Positions 1-7,478 of a DNA stretch of 33,310 bases are shown piece after piece. Both the position numbers and the translations under genes were made by a program. The DNA is from Treponemataceae bacterium (GTDB lineage: Bacteria > Spirochaetota > Spirochaetia > Treponematales > Treponemataceae), in assembly GCA_024402435.1 (NCBI GenBank), contig JAKSTU010000027.1:1-33310 (forward strand). Direction: 5' to 3'. The notes under the pieces are model-generated. The model had not been told where the DNA came from, searched no databases, and saw nothing but the letters and a program-made list of their open reading frames with translations. Within the stretch, counting starts at the first letter, position 1. The number at the start of each line of letters is the position of its first letter.

Positions 1-79
1 CTGTAATGACTTTGATGTCAGGTGTATTTATGGAATTTATCAGTTTTTGTAAAAAATTCTGTCTTTCCAGTACTTTCAT
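1..79 (-). CDS. N-terminus of probable AAA-type ATPase (partial, leaves window)
   Basis: ATG at 79-77 on the minus strand opens a frame running off the left edge (26 codons). The visible residues begin MKVLERQNFLQKLINS and end IKVITG. This matches the usual start of the large family of stand-alone ATPases with an AAA_14 domain followed by DUF4143, where a short basic leader is followed by the beta strand (IKVITGxRRxGKS) that leads into the Walker A loop. The Walker motif itself lies outside the window, so the family call rests on the leader only. There is no ribosome binding site; the ATG lies 6 bases after a TATAAT box, so a leaderless transcript is predicted. Confidence 0.5.
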   Translation of the reverse strand, partial: MKVLERQNFLQKLINSINTPDIKVIT

Positions 80-85
80 GGGCTT

Positions 86-114
86 ATTATACAATTATTA
101 TTCCGCATTTTCAA
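86..114 (-). promoter_or_regulatory. Sigma-70-like promoter of the left-edge ATPase gene
   Basis: On the minus strand TTGAAA (114-109), a 17-base spacer and TATAAT (91-86) form a near-consensus promoter. Six bases separate the -10 box from the ATG, placing the expected +1 on the A of the start codon. One of the GCGGA boxes described separately lies inside the spacer. Confidence 0.7.
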
Positions 115-210
115 GAAAAATTTCATTTTGCGGACTAAAGAGTAAAGTGTATTCCGCAAAATGAAGAATAATTTAATATTGCGGAATGATTCACAGGGAC
201 ATTGCGGAGA
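100..210. promoter_or_regulatory. Array of alternating TTTTGCGGAAT-like boxes (candidate operator)
   Basis: Plus-strand boxes: ATTCCGCATTTT at 100-111, TTCATTTTGCGGA at 122-134, ATTCCGCAAAATGAA at 151-165, ATTGCGGAAT at 178-187 and ATTGCGGAGA at 201-210. The second and third form a perfect 13-base inverted repeat (122-134 with 153-165) around an 18-base centre. The boxes switch orientation along the array, and the first sits between the -35 and -10 of the ATPase promoter. This fits a multi-site operator; no regulator is identified. Confidence 0.5.
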
Positions 211-377
211 AACTTCCTCCTAAAATCGCAAGAATTTAGCCATATTTTCACACCATCATCCGTGGTATAATCAATGATTAAATCAATTCTGCGGAGATCC
301 TTTATAAATCCGTTTTCCATAATTCTCATAAGTCTTGCGGCAATTTCATTTGTTGCTGATGTTTTGTTTGCATCCAA
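135..377 (-). CDS. Unrecognised small reading frame, possibly a gene remnant
   Basis: An 80-codon minus-strand frame with a possible TTG start at 377; the frame stays open upstream to a stop near 410 without a better start. No ribosome binding site precedes it. The first 55 residues look protein-like (for example RLMRIMENGFIKDLRRIDL and DYTTDDGVKIW), while the last 25 overlap the GCGGA boxes and look non-coding. I do not recognise a family. It may be the decayed tail of a gene, or not a gene at all. Confidence 0.2.
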   Translation of the reverse strand: MDANKTSATNEIAARLMRIMENGFIKDLRRIDLIIDYTTDDGVKIWLNSCDFRRKFLRNVPVNHSAILNYSSFCGIHFTL

Positions 378-443
378 TTTTTCTAAGTTTGTGGAATAGC
401 CATAAATCTATAGGAATTTCTAATTTGCTTTGTCGCAGAAAAA

Positions 444-1325
444 TCAGCACACGCCTACAATGATTCCCGCCACAACAATCGCAGCGCAAATTGCTTTGTG
501 AACAATGTTCTTCTCTTTGAAAACGAATTTTCCCGCAAGAATGGCAACAATAACACTGCTCTGCTTGATCAGTGTCATTACCGTAACCTGACTTTCCGGC
601 ATTCCGTTGGCAACAAAAAGCGCTTTGTCCATTACAATAAGGCCTGCCGCAAGAAGCCAGATCCATATGTTTTTCCACAAACCGCGGCTGATTCTGGTAC
701 GGGTTGCAAGGGCATAAATTGCATAAAAAATCACAAGAAAAAGTGTGTACCAGAACTGAAGCTGACTTGAAGTCATTGTGCGCATCAGGATTTTGTCCAG
801 AAGCCCAGACACCGCATTCAGAATGCAGGACAAAAACGCAAGAAAAACAAAAAAACCGGTATTCGACGGGCGGGCAGAGTCAGACACTTCTGCAGTTTTT
901 CTGATGGCACCCTTCTGTTTTGCAAAGGGATTGAATTTCAGGAACAGAAGGCCCGCACTTACCAGAATCAGTCCGATCAGTTTGTTTACTGTAACTGACT
1001 CGCCAAGAACAAAAATTCCCAGAAGCGTGGCAAAAATCACTCTGGAAAGATCCAAAATGCCGTACATGCTTATGGGAAGCTGCTTTATGGCTTTAAAACC
1101 CGCAATCCAGGCAATGAAAATTACAAAAGATTTGAGAGCAATCCACAGAAACTGAACCGGTTCCAGTCCGCCTGCCGCAGGAGCCTGAGGAATGACCATG
1201 ACAAGTGACAGAAAAGTATAAACAAGCAGCACCTCGATTACAGAATTCTTTTCAAGGGCCTTTTTCTTGAAAATCTCCCTGGCACCTTTTATCAGGCCAT
1301 AAAACAAAGTAAGCAGCATCCACAT
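444..1325 (-). CDS. EamA/DMT-superfamily permease
   Basis: 293 residues, almost entirely hydrophobic, with about ten predicted transmembrane segments arranged as two EamA halves (roughly 1-135 and 150-293). The first half ends in the typical run of glycine-containing helices (FATLLGIFVLGESVTVNKLI) and the second in SSVIVAILAGKFVFKE, the paired signature of drug/metabolite transporters. Expected role: inner-membrane export or import of a small metabolite; the substrate cannot be read. The gene is alone on its strand. No Shine-Dalgarno site is present; TATACT at 1340-1335 lies nine bases before the ATG, so the mRNA would begin about three bases before the start codon. Confidence 0.85.
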   Translation of the reverse strand: MWMLLTLFYGLIKGAREIFKKKALEKNSVIEVLLVYTFLSLVMVIPQAPAAGGLEPVQFLWIALKSFVIFIAWIAGFKAIKQLPISMYGILDLSRVIFATLLGIFVLGESVTVNKLIGLILVSAGLLFLKFNPFAKQKGAIRKTAEVSDSARPSNTGFFVFLAFLSCILNAVSGLLDKILMRTMTSSQLQFWYTLFLVIFYAIYALATRTRISRGLWKNIWIWLLAAGLIVMDKALFVANGMPESQVTVMTLIKQSSVIVAILAGKFVFKEKNIVHKAICAAIVVAGIIVGVC

Positions 1326-1334
1326 AGTTTTTCA

Positions 1335-1340
1335 AGTATA
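1335..1340 (-). promoter_or_regulatory. -10 box TATACT of the EamA gene
   Basis: TATACT reads on the minus strand at 1340-1335, nine bases ahead of the ATG at 1325. The -35 region is poor (TTGTTT with a 15-base spacer is the closest). Support is therefore the -10 box plus the lack of any ribosome binding site. Confidence 0.4.
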
Positions 1341-1379
1341 CGTTTTTTCGCAAAGAAACAAAACACCTGATCCGATTTT

Positions 1380-1645
1380 GTGGGGGTGCAAATACTACGA
1401 TGCTTTGAAGGATGTTTCGACTTTGCTCAACATGACAGATCGCGTGTGACATGACAGCGCGTGCAAAAAAAGCGTGCCACCCCGCGCATAAAAAATGGGG
1501 TCCCTGAGGCCCTCGAAGGGACATTGTGCGACGGGTTTTGCCGTGGTATGCATTCATTGCGTTAGGGATAGTAAGGGTGGCGAAGCCATTGCGAAGCAAC
1601 GGAGCGGAAGCGGAGCCCTGAATAGCCCGACGGCGAAGCCGTAAC
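1380..1645. repeat. Intergenic compound repeat island
   Basis: The 490-base gap between the EamA gene and purH has no convincing gene. It contains one copy of the GATGTTTCGACTT...CAACATGACA repeat (1411-1437), which also occurs at 26597-26641 and, inverted, at 33110-33154. It also holds several hairpins: GTCCCT/AGGGAC around 1500-1522 and ACGGC-GAA-GCCGT at 1630-1642. The segment 1570-1645 is unusually rich in GCGAAGC-type words. Frames read through it translate these repeats and look spurious. Confidence 0.6.
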
Positions 1646-1729
1646 GCCCATCTGATTGACGTCCTTTTTACCAGTTCCCACTTGATTGGCACCTATTTGA
1701 TCGGATTGATAAGATTTGGAAGTGCAAAA

Positions 1730-1789
1730 AAAAATCCCGCCGCAAAACTGGAATACATTCAAGCAAAACAGCTTCAGGACGGGATTTTT
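1730..1789 (-). terminator. Probable intrinsic terminator of the purH transcript
   Basis: AAAAATCCCG (1730-1739) pairs with CGGGATTTTT (1780-1789), leaving a 40-base loop. Read on the minus strand the hairpin ends in a run of T and lies just after the purH stop codon. The large loop is atypical. Confidence 0.6.
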
Positions 1790-1817
1790 CATTCAGGCCA
1801 GAATTGACCTGATCAGA

Positions 1818-3482
1818 TTAATGTTTGAAGTGGCGTGTGCCGGTAAAAATCATTGCAATGCCGAACTTGTTGCATGCATCAATTGATTCCTGGTCACGGA
1901 TTGATCCGCCCGGCTGCACAATTGCTTTGATGCCGAATTCAGCAGCTTTTTCAACACAGTCTGCAAAGGGGAAGAAAGCATCGCTGATAAGCACTTCTGC
2001 ATTGCCCAGTCCCAGAGCATCGGTTTTTTCTTTTGCACGTGTCAGAGCCTGTTCTGCAGCCCAAATGCGGTTTGTCTGACCACATCCGATTCCGTATGCA
2101 GTACGGTTTTTGATTACCAGAATTGCGTTTGATTTTGCGAACATAGCAACTGTCATACCGAATGCCATTTCATCAATCTGTTCCTGAGTGGGTTTTGCTT
2201 TTGTAACAATGTCCCATTTTTCAAACAGGTTGCTGTCGCGATTCTGAACCAGAAGACCGCCGTCAACGCTCATTACTTCAAAAGAATCAGCAGCTTCTAC
2301 AGTTGCTTTTACCAAACGCAGATTTTTCTTGGCACTGAAAACTTCGAGTGCTTCTGCTGTAAAGTCAGGAGCAACGATTACTTCCAGGAAGCATTTTACC
2401 ATTTCTTCTGCAGCTTCTTTATCGATTACGGCACTGCATCCGATGATTCCACCGAAGATGGAAACAGGGTCGCAGTCGTATGTCTGTTTATAGCTTTCGA
2501 GAACAGTTTTTCCCAAAGAAGCACCGCAGGGTGTATTGTGTTTCAAAGCGATTGTAAACACACTTCCGGCAGCAGCTGCAAAACTTGCTGTTACGGGTGT
2601 TCCTACGGGAGCAGCTTTTTCTCCGGCAGCGTTTTTGCCGCAGATGATTCCGTCATAAGCGGAATAATCGGTTCCGCTTACTGCAGCCGCATTCTTTACA
2701 AAGCGGTTGAAAGCACATACGCCTTTCCATGCTACATCAAGGTCGCGCATGTTGTTGTAAGAAAGTTCCTTACCCTGCAGCTGCTCCATTCCGCCGAAAG
2801 CACCTTTTTTGTCTGCTGTAACATAAAGGGCAGCTTTCTGGTGAGCATTTTCTCCGTAGCGTAGTGACTGGCTTTTGACCAAGGGCATGTCATAATAAGC
2901 GGGGAGATCTTCTTCAAGCATGAAGCGGCTTACTGCAGCATCATATGCGCTTGTAAGATTGAATACTTTTCCGGCAAGGCGGCGTTTGAACTCAACAGGA
3001 ACATTTCCGGCTTTAAGGCCTTCAATTGTTTCTGCATAATCAGCAGGATCTGTAAGGACAATAACGTCCTGATAGTTCTTTGCTGCGGCACGGATCATTG
3101 TGGGGCCGCCGATGTCAATGAATTCAACAGTTTCTTCAAATGTCAGGCCGGCCTGGACTTTTTCAAAGAAAGGATACAGGTTTACACAAACCAGATCGAT
3201 GGGAGTTACACCCAGTTCTGCAATCTTGCTCATGTGTTCTTCATTGCTGCGGATTGCAAGCAGACCGGCATGAATTGCAGGATGCAATGTCTTTACACGG
3301 CCGTCCAGGCATTCAGGAAAACCGGTAACAGAAGACACATCAGTAACGGGAATGCCGTTCTGGGTCAGATAGCGGGCTGTTCCGCCTGTAGAAAGGATTT
3401 CCCAATCGGCCCCGTGCAGATACTGGGCCAGTTCCAGAATTCCATCCTTAACAAAAACACTCAACAGTGCTCTTCTTTTCAT
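1818..3482 (-). CDS. purH: Bifunctional AICAR formyltransferase/IMP cyclohydrolase
   Basis: Catalyses the last two steps of IMP synthesis. An N-terminal MGS-like cyclohydrolase domain (about 1-190; STGGTARYL, DGRVKTLHP, DIGGPTMIRAAAKN) is followed by the formyltransferase domain with the catalytic KHNTPCG motif at Lys314-His315 and the C-terminal PGGSIRDQESI. ATG 3482 is chosen over an upstream in-frame start at 3518 because AGGAG sits seven bases before it. The protein (554 residues) is longer than usual: about 45 extra residues, Ala/Gly-rich, precede KHNTPCG (human ATIC has its Lys-His pair at 266-267). It lies downstream of ffh across a palindromic repeat; TATATT near 3509 could be its own -10 box. 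Confidence 0.95.
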   Translation of the reverse strand: MKRRALLSVFVKDGILELAQYLHGADWEILSTGGTARYLTQNGIPVTDVSSVTGFPECLDGRVKTLHPAIHAGLLAIRSNEEHMSKIAELGVTPIDLVCVNLYPFFEKVQAGLTFEETVEFIDIGGPTMIRAAAKNYQDVIVLTDPADYAETIEGLKAGNVPVEFKRRLAGKVFNLTSAYDAAVSRFMLEEDLPAYYDMPLVKSQSLRYGENAHQKAALYVTADKKGAFGGMEQLQGKELSYNNMRDLDVAWKGVCAFNRFVKNAAAVSGTDYSAYDGIICGKNAAGEKAAPVGTPVTASFAAAAGSVFTIALKHNTPCGASLGKTVLESYKQTYDCDPVSIFGGIIGCSAVIDKEAAEEMVKCFLEVIVAPDFTAEALEVFSAKKNLRLVKATVEAADSFEVMSVDGGLLVQNRDSNLFEKWDIVTKAKPTQEQIDEMAFGMTVAMFAKSNAILVIKNRTAYGIGCGQTNRIWAAEQALTRAKEKTDALGLGNAEVLISDAFFPFADCVEKAAEFGIKAIVQPGGSIRDQESIDACNKFGIAMIFTGTRHFKH

Positions 3483-3514
3483 ATCAAAACTCCTACAAGT
3501 TGAATATACAAAAC

Positions 3515-3665
3515 CCATTGTGCGTCATGGATGACGCACCAAACTTAGTTTTGCCGCCAGGCAAAACGGTAATCGAAAAGCGGCACGGACGCCGGTTTTC
3601 GATACTCCTCAGTATTGATTTACAGAACCATTGTGCGTCACGGATGACGCATCAAACTCAGTTTC
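3515..3665. repeat. Palindromic intergenic repeat between ffh and purH
   Basis: Two direct copies of a 38-base unit occur at 3515-3552 and 3628-3665. Each begins CCATTGTGCGTC and contains the palindrome TGCGTCATGGATGACGCA (second copy TGCGTCACGGATGACGCA). Between them are a perfect hairpin GTTTTGCC-GCCA-GGCAAAAC (3548-3567) and a 13-bp hairpin with one mismatch, stems 3572-3584 and 3591-3603. The right copy abuts the ffh stop codon. No T-run follows, so these are not plain terminators. Confidence 0.75.
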
Positions 3666-5015
3666 TCAGAACCCGCCGAACTGCTGCATCATGCGGGCCT
3701 GCATTCCTTTGTTGCGGCTAACCTTCTTCATCGCAAGACGAGTTTTTTCAAACTGCTTGATCAGCCGGTTTACTTCTGCCACAGAAGTTCCTGAACCTTT
3801 TGCAATGCGTTTGCGGCGGCTGGGCCCGATAATCAGGTGATTTGCCCGCTCTTTCTTAGTCATGCTGAGAATGATTGCTTCCTGCACCTTCATTCCGCTC
3901 ATGTCAATTTCATCAGGATTAATCTGTCCTGCAAGCCCGGGCATCATTTCAAGCAGAGAATTCATGGAACCCATTTTCTTTACGCGCTGCAGCTGCTCCA
4001 GCATGTCTTCAAGAGTAAACTCATTGGAAGCCATTTTTTTCTGGAGTTTTGCAGCTTCTTCCATGTCGATTGTTTCCTGTGCTTTTTCAACCAAAGAAAC
4101 AATATCACCCATACCGAGAATACGGCTTGCAATTCGGTCAGGATGGAAAGGCTCAAAATCCTCGATTTTTTCACCGGTACCGATAAACAGAATCGGTTTT
4201 CCGGTAATTGATTTAAGAGAGATTGCCGCACCACCGCGGGCGTCAGAGTCAAATTTTGTAAGAATAACACCGGTAAGGTGCAGAGCTTCGTCAAAAGTCT
4301 TTGCAATGTCTACAGCGTTCTGACCTGTCATTGAGTCAGCAACAAGGATTACTTCGTCAGGATTCAGTGCGGATTTGATGTCTGCAATTTCTTTCATCAT
4401 TCCGTCGTCAATCTGCAGACGTCCGGCGGTATCCACAATCAGAGTGTCATAACCGTTTTTGCGTGCATAATCACGTGCATTCTTTGCAATGCGCACAGCA
4501 TCTTTTGCAGTTCCCGGCAGCGGAATGTCTTCCTTGTAAACAGGCACTTCTGCTTTTGCAGCATTGATGCACAGCTGGTCAATAGCAGCCGGGCGGACCA
4601 GGTCACAGGCAGCCAGAACAGGTTTACGTCCTTCCTTTTTCAGACGGGCAGCCAGTTTTACGGCAGATGTTGTTTTACCTGAACCCTGAAGACCCAAAAA
4701 CAGGATTACAGACTGAGTGTCAGGACCTTTAAGCTTAAGATCTGTTTTTGAATCACCAAGAAGAGAAACCAGTTTGTCATGGACAATTTTGATGAACTGC
4801 TGACCCGGATCAACGGAGCGCAGAACTTTTTCACCTTTTGCTTCTTCAATGGTGCTGTTTACGAAGCGGCGTACAACACGAACGTTAACGTCAGCCTCAA
4901 GCAGAGCCATTTTGATTTTGTCTACTGCTTCTTCAATGTTTTTTTCTGAAATCGTGGACTTTCCGCTGATTGTGCGGAAAATGTCACTGAATGTATTCGT
5001 TATTTTTTCAAGCAT
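3666..5015 (-). CDS. ffh: Signal recognition particle protein Ffh (SRP54)
   Basis: GTPase that binds signal sequences of nascent membrane and exported proteins and docks with FtsY. The 449-residue length is normal. An N domain (1-90) is followed by the G domain, with P-loop GLQGSGKTT at about 108-116, DTAGRLQ, and TKFDSDARGG. The M domain (about 300-449) carries the 4.5S RNA-binding region around GPSRRKRIAKGSGTS, and the protein ends in the short methionine-rich tail GMQARMMQQFGGF. GAGG seven bases before ATG 5015 supports the start. It is preceded on the strand by gpsA with a 30-base gap and is probably co-transcribed. No SRP RNA gene was seen in the window. Confidence 0.97.
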   Translation of the reverse strand: MLEKITNTFSDIFRTISGKSTISEKNIEEAVDKIKMALLEADVNVRVVRRFVNSTIEEAKGEKVLRSVDPGQQFIKIVHDKLVSLLGDSKTDLKLKGPDTQSVILFLGLQGSGKTTSAVKLAARLKKEGRKPVLAACDLVRPAAIDQLCINAAKAEVPVYKEDIPLPGTAKDAVRIAKNARDYARKNGYDTLIVDTAGRLQIDDGMMKEIADIKSALNPDEVILVADSMTGQNAVDIAKTFDEALHLTGVILTKFDSDARGGAAISLKSITGKPILFIGTGEKIEDFEPFHPDRIASRILGMGDIVSLVEKAQETIDMEEAAKLQKKMASNEFTLEDMLEQLQRVKKMGSMNSLLEMMPGLAGQINPDEIDMSGMKVQEAIILSMTKKERANHLIIGPSRRKRIAKGSGTSVAEVNRLIKQFEKTRLAMKKVSRNKGMQARMMQQFGGF

Positions 5016-5045
5016 CCCGGTTCCTCAATTATTGAAAAGTTTTTT

Positions 5046-6092
5046 TTAACGGATAATTTCGTCAACAAATGCCATGGGTTCAACCTGCCGGTCCAAAATG
5101 CGGTAAAGTCCGTTACAGATGGGCAGTTTCAGATTGCGGCTCTCGGCCAGCATGTGCACATATTTGCATGCAACAGCACCTTCCGGAAGATATCCCACTT
5201 CCTTGATGCGTGCAATCAGATCATCCAGATTTTTGAAATCCTTAAGGATGTTCTTCTGAACAATGTCATGTCCGAAACGCTGATTGCGGCCGAACTTACT
5301 GCGGCATGTAACGTCCAGATCACCTACGCCGCTGATAGAAGCAAAAGTTTCTGCATGAGTCGCACCCATTGCAAAACCGATTGTCTGGATTTCATTGAGT
5401 CCGGCAGCAAGAAGCAGAGAAGCCGCATTGTCACCGAATTTGTCAGAATTCTCGGCAATTGCGTCCAAAATACCGAATGCAACGGCAATAACGTTTTTGG
5501 CGGCGGCACAAACCTGCACACCGATAACATCCAGACTGGAATAAACCATAAGTCCGCTTACATTCAGAAGTTCGCGGAATCTGATGGAAGTTTTTGGGGT
5601 TTCACAAGCAGCAATCAGTCCGGTTACTTTGCCCATGGCAACTTCTTCCGCATGACTGGGGCCCGCAATATAAACAATGTTTTTCTCGTAGCAGGCAGGC
5701 AGAACGCTTTCCAGTGTCTCAACCACAAATTTCGGGCCTTCTTCGGAGGGAATGAATCCCTTGGTAAGAACGCCGATACAGGTTTTTCCGTCCTTTATTC
5801 CTTCGCAGTCTGCAATTTTTGCTGCTGTAGATGCCAGATACAGAGACGGACTTGCAAAAATCAGAAAATCCTTGTTGCTGGCAGCCGCATGCAAATCCAC
5901 TGTTGCAGTAAGGTTTTCAGAAAGTCCATATCCCGGCAGATAACGTTTGTTTTCGTGTTCTTTGTTTACAGATTCTTCAACATCCGGCTCAAGAACCCAA
6001 ACTTCAACACTGTTGCCGTCTTTTGCCAAAGCATGAGCCATTGCTGTTCCCCATGCGCCACCACCGATTACACCGATTTTTGCGTTTCCCAT
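5046..6092 (-). CDS. gpsA: Glycerol-3-phosphate dehydrogenase [NAD(P)+]
   Basis: Reduces dihydroxyacetone phosphate to sn-glycerol-3-phosphate, the backbone for phospholipid synthesis. The 348 residues start with a Rossmann fold (IGVIGGGAWGTAMAHAL, glycine motif at 10-15). The conserved GPSHAEEV segment and catalytic lysine in AAKNVIAVAFG (Lys199) follow, then GDLDVTC and the late glycerol-3-phosphate-binding segment beginning RNQRFG. AAGGA seven bases before ATG 6092 fits the start. It lies nine bases downstream of ndk, which suggests a shared transcript with ndk and ffh. Confidence 0.95.
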   Translation of the reverse strand: MGNAKIGVIGGGAWGTAMAHALAKDGNSVEVWVLEPDVEESVNKEHENKRYLPGYGLSENLTATVDLHAAASNKDFLIFASPSLYLASTAAKIADCEGIKDGKTCIGVLTKGFIPSEEGPKFVVETLESVLPACYEKNIVYIAGPSHAEEVAMGKVTGLIAACETPKTSIRFRELLNVSGLMVYSSLDVIGVQVCAAAKNVIAVAFGILDAIAENSDKFGDNAASLLLAAGLNEIQTIGFAMGATHAETFASISGVGDLDVTCRSKFGRNQRFGHDIVQKNILKDFKNLDDLIARIKEVGYLPEGAVACKYVHMLAESRNLKLPICNGLYRILDRQVEPMAFVDEIIR

Positions 6093-6101
6093 AGTCTGTC
6101 C

Positions 6102-6545
6102 TTAAAACCAAAGAGAAGCCTGATCTTCCCAATTGATGATTTCGTCATCCCTAAAGAATAAACCGATTTCTCTCTCGGCACTCTTGGGACTGTCCGAAGC
6201 ATGAATGATATTCAAATTGGTATGCAGCGCATAATCTCCGCGGATTGTTCCGGGTGCTGCATCCGTTACTTTTGTTGCACCGACAAGTTTACGTACAATG
6301 GCCACGCATTCTTCTGCTTCCCAAACCATTGCAACAACAGGTCCTGATGTAATGTAGGATTTGAGCGCATTATAAAAACTCTTGTCCTTGTGTTCTGCAT
6401 AATGTGCATCAGCCAAAGCGCCGGTAATGCGCATCAGCTTCATTCCGACCAGTTTCAGACCTTTTTTTTCCAGGCGGGAAATTACCTCACCTACGATACG
6501 CCGGTTCAAGACACCCGGCTTAAGCATTACAAAACTCTTTTCCAC
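6102..6545 (-). CDS. ndk: Nucleoside diphosphate kinase
   Basis: Transfers the gamma phosphate between nucleoside triphosphates and diphosphates through a phospho-histidine. The 147 residues carry the family's N-terminal SFVMLKPG and the active-site segment NIIHASDS with catalytic His115. The start codon is GTG at 6545, preceded by GAGG about nine bases upstream. It is the first gene of the ndk-gpsA-ffh run and is served by the promoter at 6573-6601. Confidence 0.95.
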   Translation of the reverse strand: MEKSFVMLKPGVLNRRIVGEVISRLEKKGLKLVGMKLMRITGALADAHYAEHKDKSFYNALKSYITSGPVVAMVWEAEECVAIVRKLVGATKVTDAAPGTIRGDYALHTNLNIIHASDSPKSAEREIGLFFRDDEIINWEDQASLWF

Positions 6546-6572
6546 GATTTTTTTCCTCTGCGATTCTTTCGG

Positions 6573-6601
6573 ATTATACTGTTTTTTGACATTGTTTGCA
6601 A
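6573..6601 (-). promoter_or_regulatory. Sigma-70-like promoter of ndk-gpsA-ffh
   Basis: TTGCAA (6601-6596), a 17-base spacer and TATAAT (6578-6573) read on the minus strand. The expected transcription start near 6566 gives a leader of about 20 bases that includes the GAGG site of ndk. Confidence 0.75.
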
Positions 6602-6609
6602 TTTTTCAA

Positions 6610-6639
6610 GGCAGAACCGCACTGAAGCCTGATTCTGCC
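6610..6639 (-). terminator. Hairpin after pyrH, weak terminator candidate
   Basis: GGCAGAA (6610-6616) pairs with TTCTGCC (6633-6639) and the stem can be extended by G-T pairs. It lies between the pyrH stop and the ndk promoter. No clean T-run follows on the minus strand, so termination may be partial or Rho-dependent. Confidence 0.35.
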
Positions 6640-6660
6640 CTGTTCCGGTTTCCGGCGCAA

Positions 6661-7344
6661 TCAGCCGATTCTTGTTCCCACAAAGGGTTTTTCGTCAAGA
6701 ATTGCCTTGATGTTCTCAATGTTCTTTCCGCCGGCACAGATTACGGAAATTCCGGAATCACTTGCGTGACGGCTTGCAATGGGATCAAAAGGACAATTTT
6801 TGCCGGGAACCCATTCATCACCTACCATTTTGCGGAAGTCAGCCCAAGAAATTTCATCAAGGGGTTTTGCATCAGGATTTTTGCGGGGATCATCAGTATA
6901 AACTTTTTCGATGTTTGACAGATTTACAACAGTTTTTGCGCCGAAACGGTCTGCAAGAAGAACTGCATCATTGTCAGTGGAAAAACCGGGTTTCCAACCG
7001 GCGGCCACCAGAATACGGCCTGTAAAATCACTTACAGCTGTCGGATCATATACTACGTCCTGAGTGCAAAGATCACCGAAGACGGCCTTAAGAAGCTGTG
7101 CATTCAGGCGGGTTGCCATAATTCCGATCCAGTCTGCACTGTCACTTGCAGAAGCCCCGCAGATTTCTTTGTATGCATTCTGATAAACACGGGCAGGAGC
7201 ACCGCCTCCCACAACCAGAATCAGTTTCCGTTCAGCATCTTCTGCAAGCCATGCTTTTACCATATCGGAAAAAGCTTTCAGAAAAACTGCATCAGGTGCA
7301 TCAGGAACAACAATTGAACCACCAACAGACAATACTTTAACCAT
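6661..7344 (-). CDS. pyrH: UMP kinase, archaeal/spirochaetal type
   Basis: Amino-acid-kinase fold enzyme phosphorylating UMP to UDP. The protein is 227 residues, shorter than the usual bacterial PyrH (about 240). It shows VLSVGGSIV at the N-terminus, VVGGGAPAR, and GWKPGFSTDNDAVLLA with NLSNIEKVYTDDPRKNP. These features match the PyrH form known from archaea and spirochaetes, not the GTP-regulated bacterial hexamer. ATG 7344 is chosen because GGAGG lies five bases before it; an in-frame TTG at 7356 overlaps that site and is rejected. It is a single gene between the ndk promoter and the IPT-protein operon. Confidence 0.88.
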   Translation of the reverse strand: MVKVLSVGGSIVVPDAPDAVFLKAFSDMVKAWLAEDAERKLILVVGGGAPARVYQNAYKEICGASASDSADWIGIMATRLNAQLLKAVFGDLCTQDVVYDPTAVSDFTGRILVAAGWKPGFSTDNDAVLLADRFGAKTVVNLSNIEKVYTDDPRKNPDAKPLDEISWADFRKMVGDEWVPGKNCPFDPIASRHASDSGISVICAGGKNIENIKAILDEKPFVGTRIG

Positions 7345-7445
7345 TATATCCTCCAATTATACTTAAACTCCACATTATCTGAAGGCCAGGCCCAAACTTG
7401 AACAAAGCAGGCCTGTCTGACGCAATGCGGTGTATGTTAATACAA

Positions 7446-7472
7446 GCAACTTCTGCCACGCAGATTTGTAAA
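7446..7472. repeat. 27-base dispersed repeat, copy 1 (copy 2 at 32697-32723)
   Basis: The 27 bases from 7446 share 23 identities with 32697-32723, including an identical 11-base core ACGCAGATTTG. The CTGC...GCAG arms form a small hairpin in both. It is located between the end of the IPT-domain gene and pyrH. The rest of 7345-7478 shows no clear feature. Confidence 0.5.
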
Positions 7473-7478
7473 ACAAAA

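Noticed and set aside
1252..1692. 146-codon minus-strand frame across the repeat island
   Set aside because: It translates dispersed repeats and hairpins, overlaps the EamA start and its -10 box, and has no SD site.
5154..6161. 335-codon plus-strand open frame opposite gpsA
   Set aside because: It lies wholly antisense to a well-supported gpsA and part of ndk, has no ribosome binding site and gives a Cys/Asn/Phe-rich sequence typical of antisense shadows.
7356..7361. TATAAT just upstream of pyrH as its promoter
   Set aside because: Transcription from it would begin inside the GGAGG site that sets the start codon, and no -35 box is present; probably chance.
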